In this document: positions 63,898 to 64,000 of the stretch, in pieces | Position numbering within the stretch: position 1 is the first letter of the stretch | Layout of the letters: each line of letters starts with the position of its first letter | Origin: JAYPUA01 sp038133845 | GTDB taxonomy: Bacteria > SAR324 > NAC60-12 | NCBI GenBank assembly: GCA_038133845.1 | Contig: JAYPUA010000006.1 | Span: 45,433-109,432 of the forward strand | DNA: 64,000 bases | Reading direction: 5' to 3' | Notes under the pieces: model-generated | Seen by the model: the letters and a program-made list of their open reading frames with translations, nothing else | What the model was told of the DNA's origin: nothing | Database searches by the model: none | Translations under genes and position numbers: made by a program

Positions 63898-64000
63898 ATG
63901 AAGCAACTGTCTGTTATACTCCCTACCTATAACGAAGCCGAAAACCTTCCGATCATCATTGAAAAACTGACATCAATCCTCTCTGAAATAGACTACGAAA
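63898..64000 (+). CDS. Family 2 glycosyltransferase, 3' end outside window
   Basis: 34 codons are visible, beginning MKQLSVILPTYNEAENLPII. This is the standard GT2 start with the nucleotide-sugar loop, as in dolichyl-phosphate mannose synthase-like or undecaprenyl-phosphate sugar transferases. The DNA is clearly A+T-richer than the rest of the window, which is common in surface-polysaccharide clusters of foreign origin. The start lacks a good ribosome site. Confidence 0.75.
   Translation, partial: MKQLSVILPTYNEAENLPIIIEKLTSILSEIDYE

Noticed and set aside
1..64000. tRNA, rRNA, CRISPR arrays, insertion sequences
   Set aside because: Scanning the intergenic spaces showed no cloverleaf, no regularly spaced repeats and no transposase; nearly all DNA is explained by protein genes.

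Overview
The window is 64 kb of G+C-rich (about 60% by eye), gene-dense DNA from a Gram-negative, flagellated, diderm bacterium. Support for this comes from lipobox lipoproteins, FtsQ, KdsD (Kdo pathway), a porin-like C-terminus, TRAP and ABC binding proteins, flagellin and an MCP. Many solute uptake systems (TRAP-TAXI, two ABC-type binding proteins, two DMT transporters) and the mixed gene set suggest a free-living, probably marine heterotroph of proteobacterial/deltaproteobacterial type. No rRNA or species marker is present, so taxonomy is not settled. Three 100-N runs (16438-16537, 33452-33551, 54915-55014) are scaffold gaps of unknown true length.

Layout. 1-9.6 kb: a VWA protein cut by the window edge, two EamA transporters, an amino-acid-type ABC permease divergent from its likely binding protein, an orphan YejA-type peptide-binding protein, a lipoprotein, a NUDIX hydrolase coupled to a DUF3127 protein with an SSB-like tail, and an HpaI-family aldolase. 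9.7-15.4 kb: aroQ, a GspC-like protein without other gsp genes, a GT39-type membrane glycosyltransferase, then an MCP followed after 15 nt by a diiron metallo-beta-lactamase-fold protein like the ODP oxygen sensor. 15.4-22.6 kb (minus): a very large single-chain acetyl-CoA carboxylase, then rsfS-murB-[gap]-ftsQ. 22.6-33.4 kb (minus): DUF72, argH, dnaE, a GNAT enzyme, a GhrA-like dehydrogenase and two lipoproteins, one a TPR protein.

33.4-38.4 kb (minus): an AraC regulator, a TAXI binding protein, DUF1850, a fused TRAP permease, and an exported, probably outer-membrane protein gene whose centre is lost in a gap. 38.6-45.5 kb: a diheme cytochrome c, a cytidylate-kinase-like protein, a class V aminotransferase coupled to an XPB-like helicase, a TVP38 membrane protein with a mercuric-reductase-like flavoprotein, and a 63-aa exported or membrane-anchored peptide. 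45.6-57.2 kb (minus): glpK, kdsD, dapD, ugd, gpmI, a CinA-domain protein, a cyclophilin-parvulin fusion and ppk1. 57.3-64 kb (plus): flagellin behind a near-consensus sigma-28 promoter, a PhnZ-like diiron oxygenase, a metzincin-type lipoprotein protease, glnS, an aminotransferase and the start of a family 2 glycosyltransferase in A+T-richer DNA.

Most notable points: the gapped outer-membrane gene has a promoter almost identical to that of flagellin; the MCP-ODP pair looks like an iron/oxygen chemosensory module; the acetyl-CoA carboxylase carries all catalytic parts in an unusual order; a DUF72 protein next to dnaE carries sliding-clamp-binding motifs at both ends; and the palindrome TCCGGA seems strongly over-represented.
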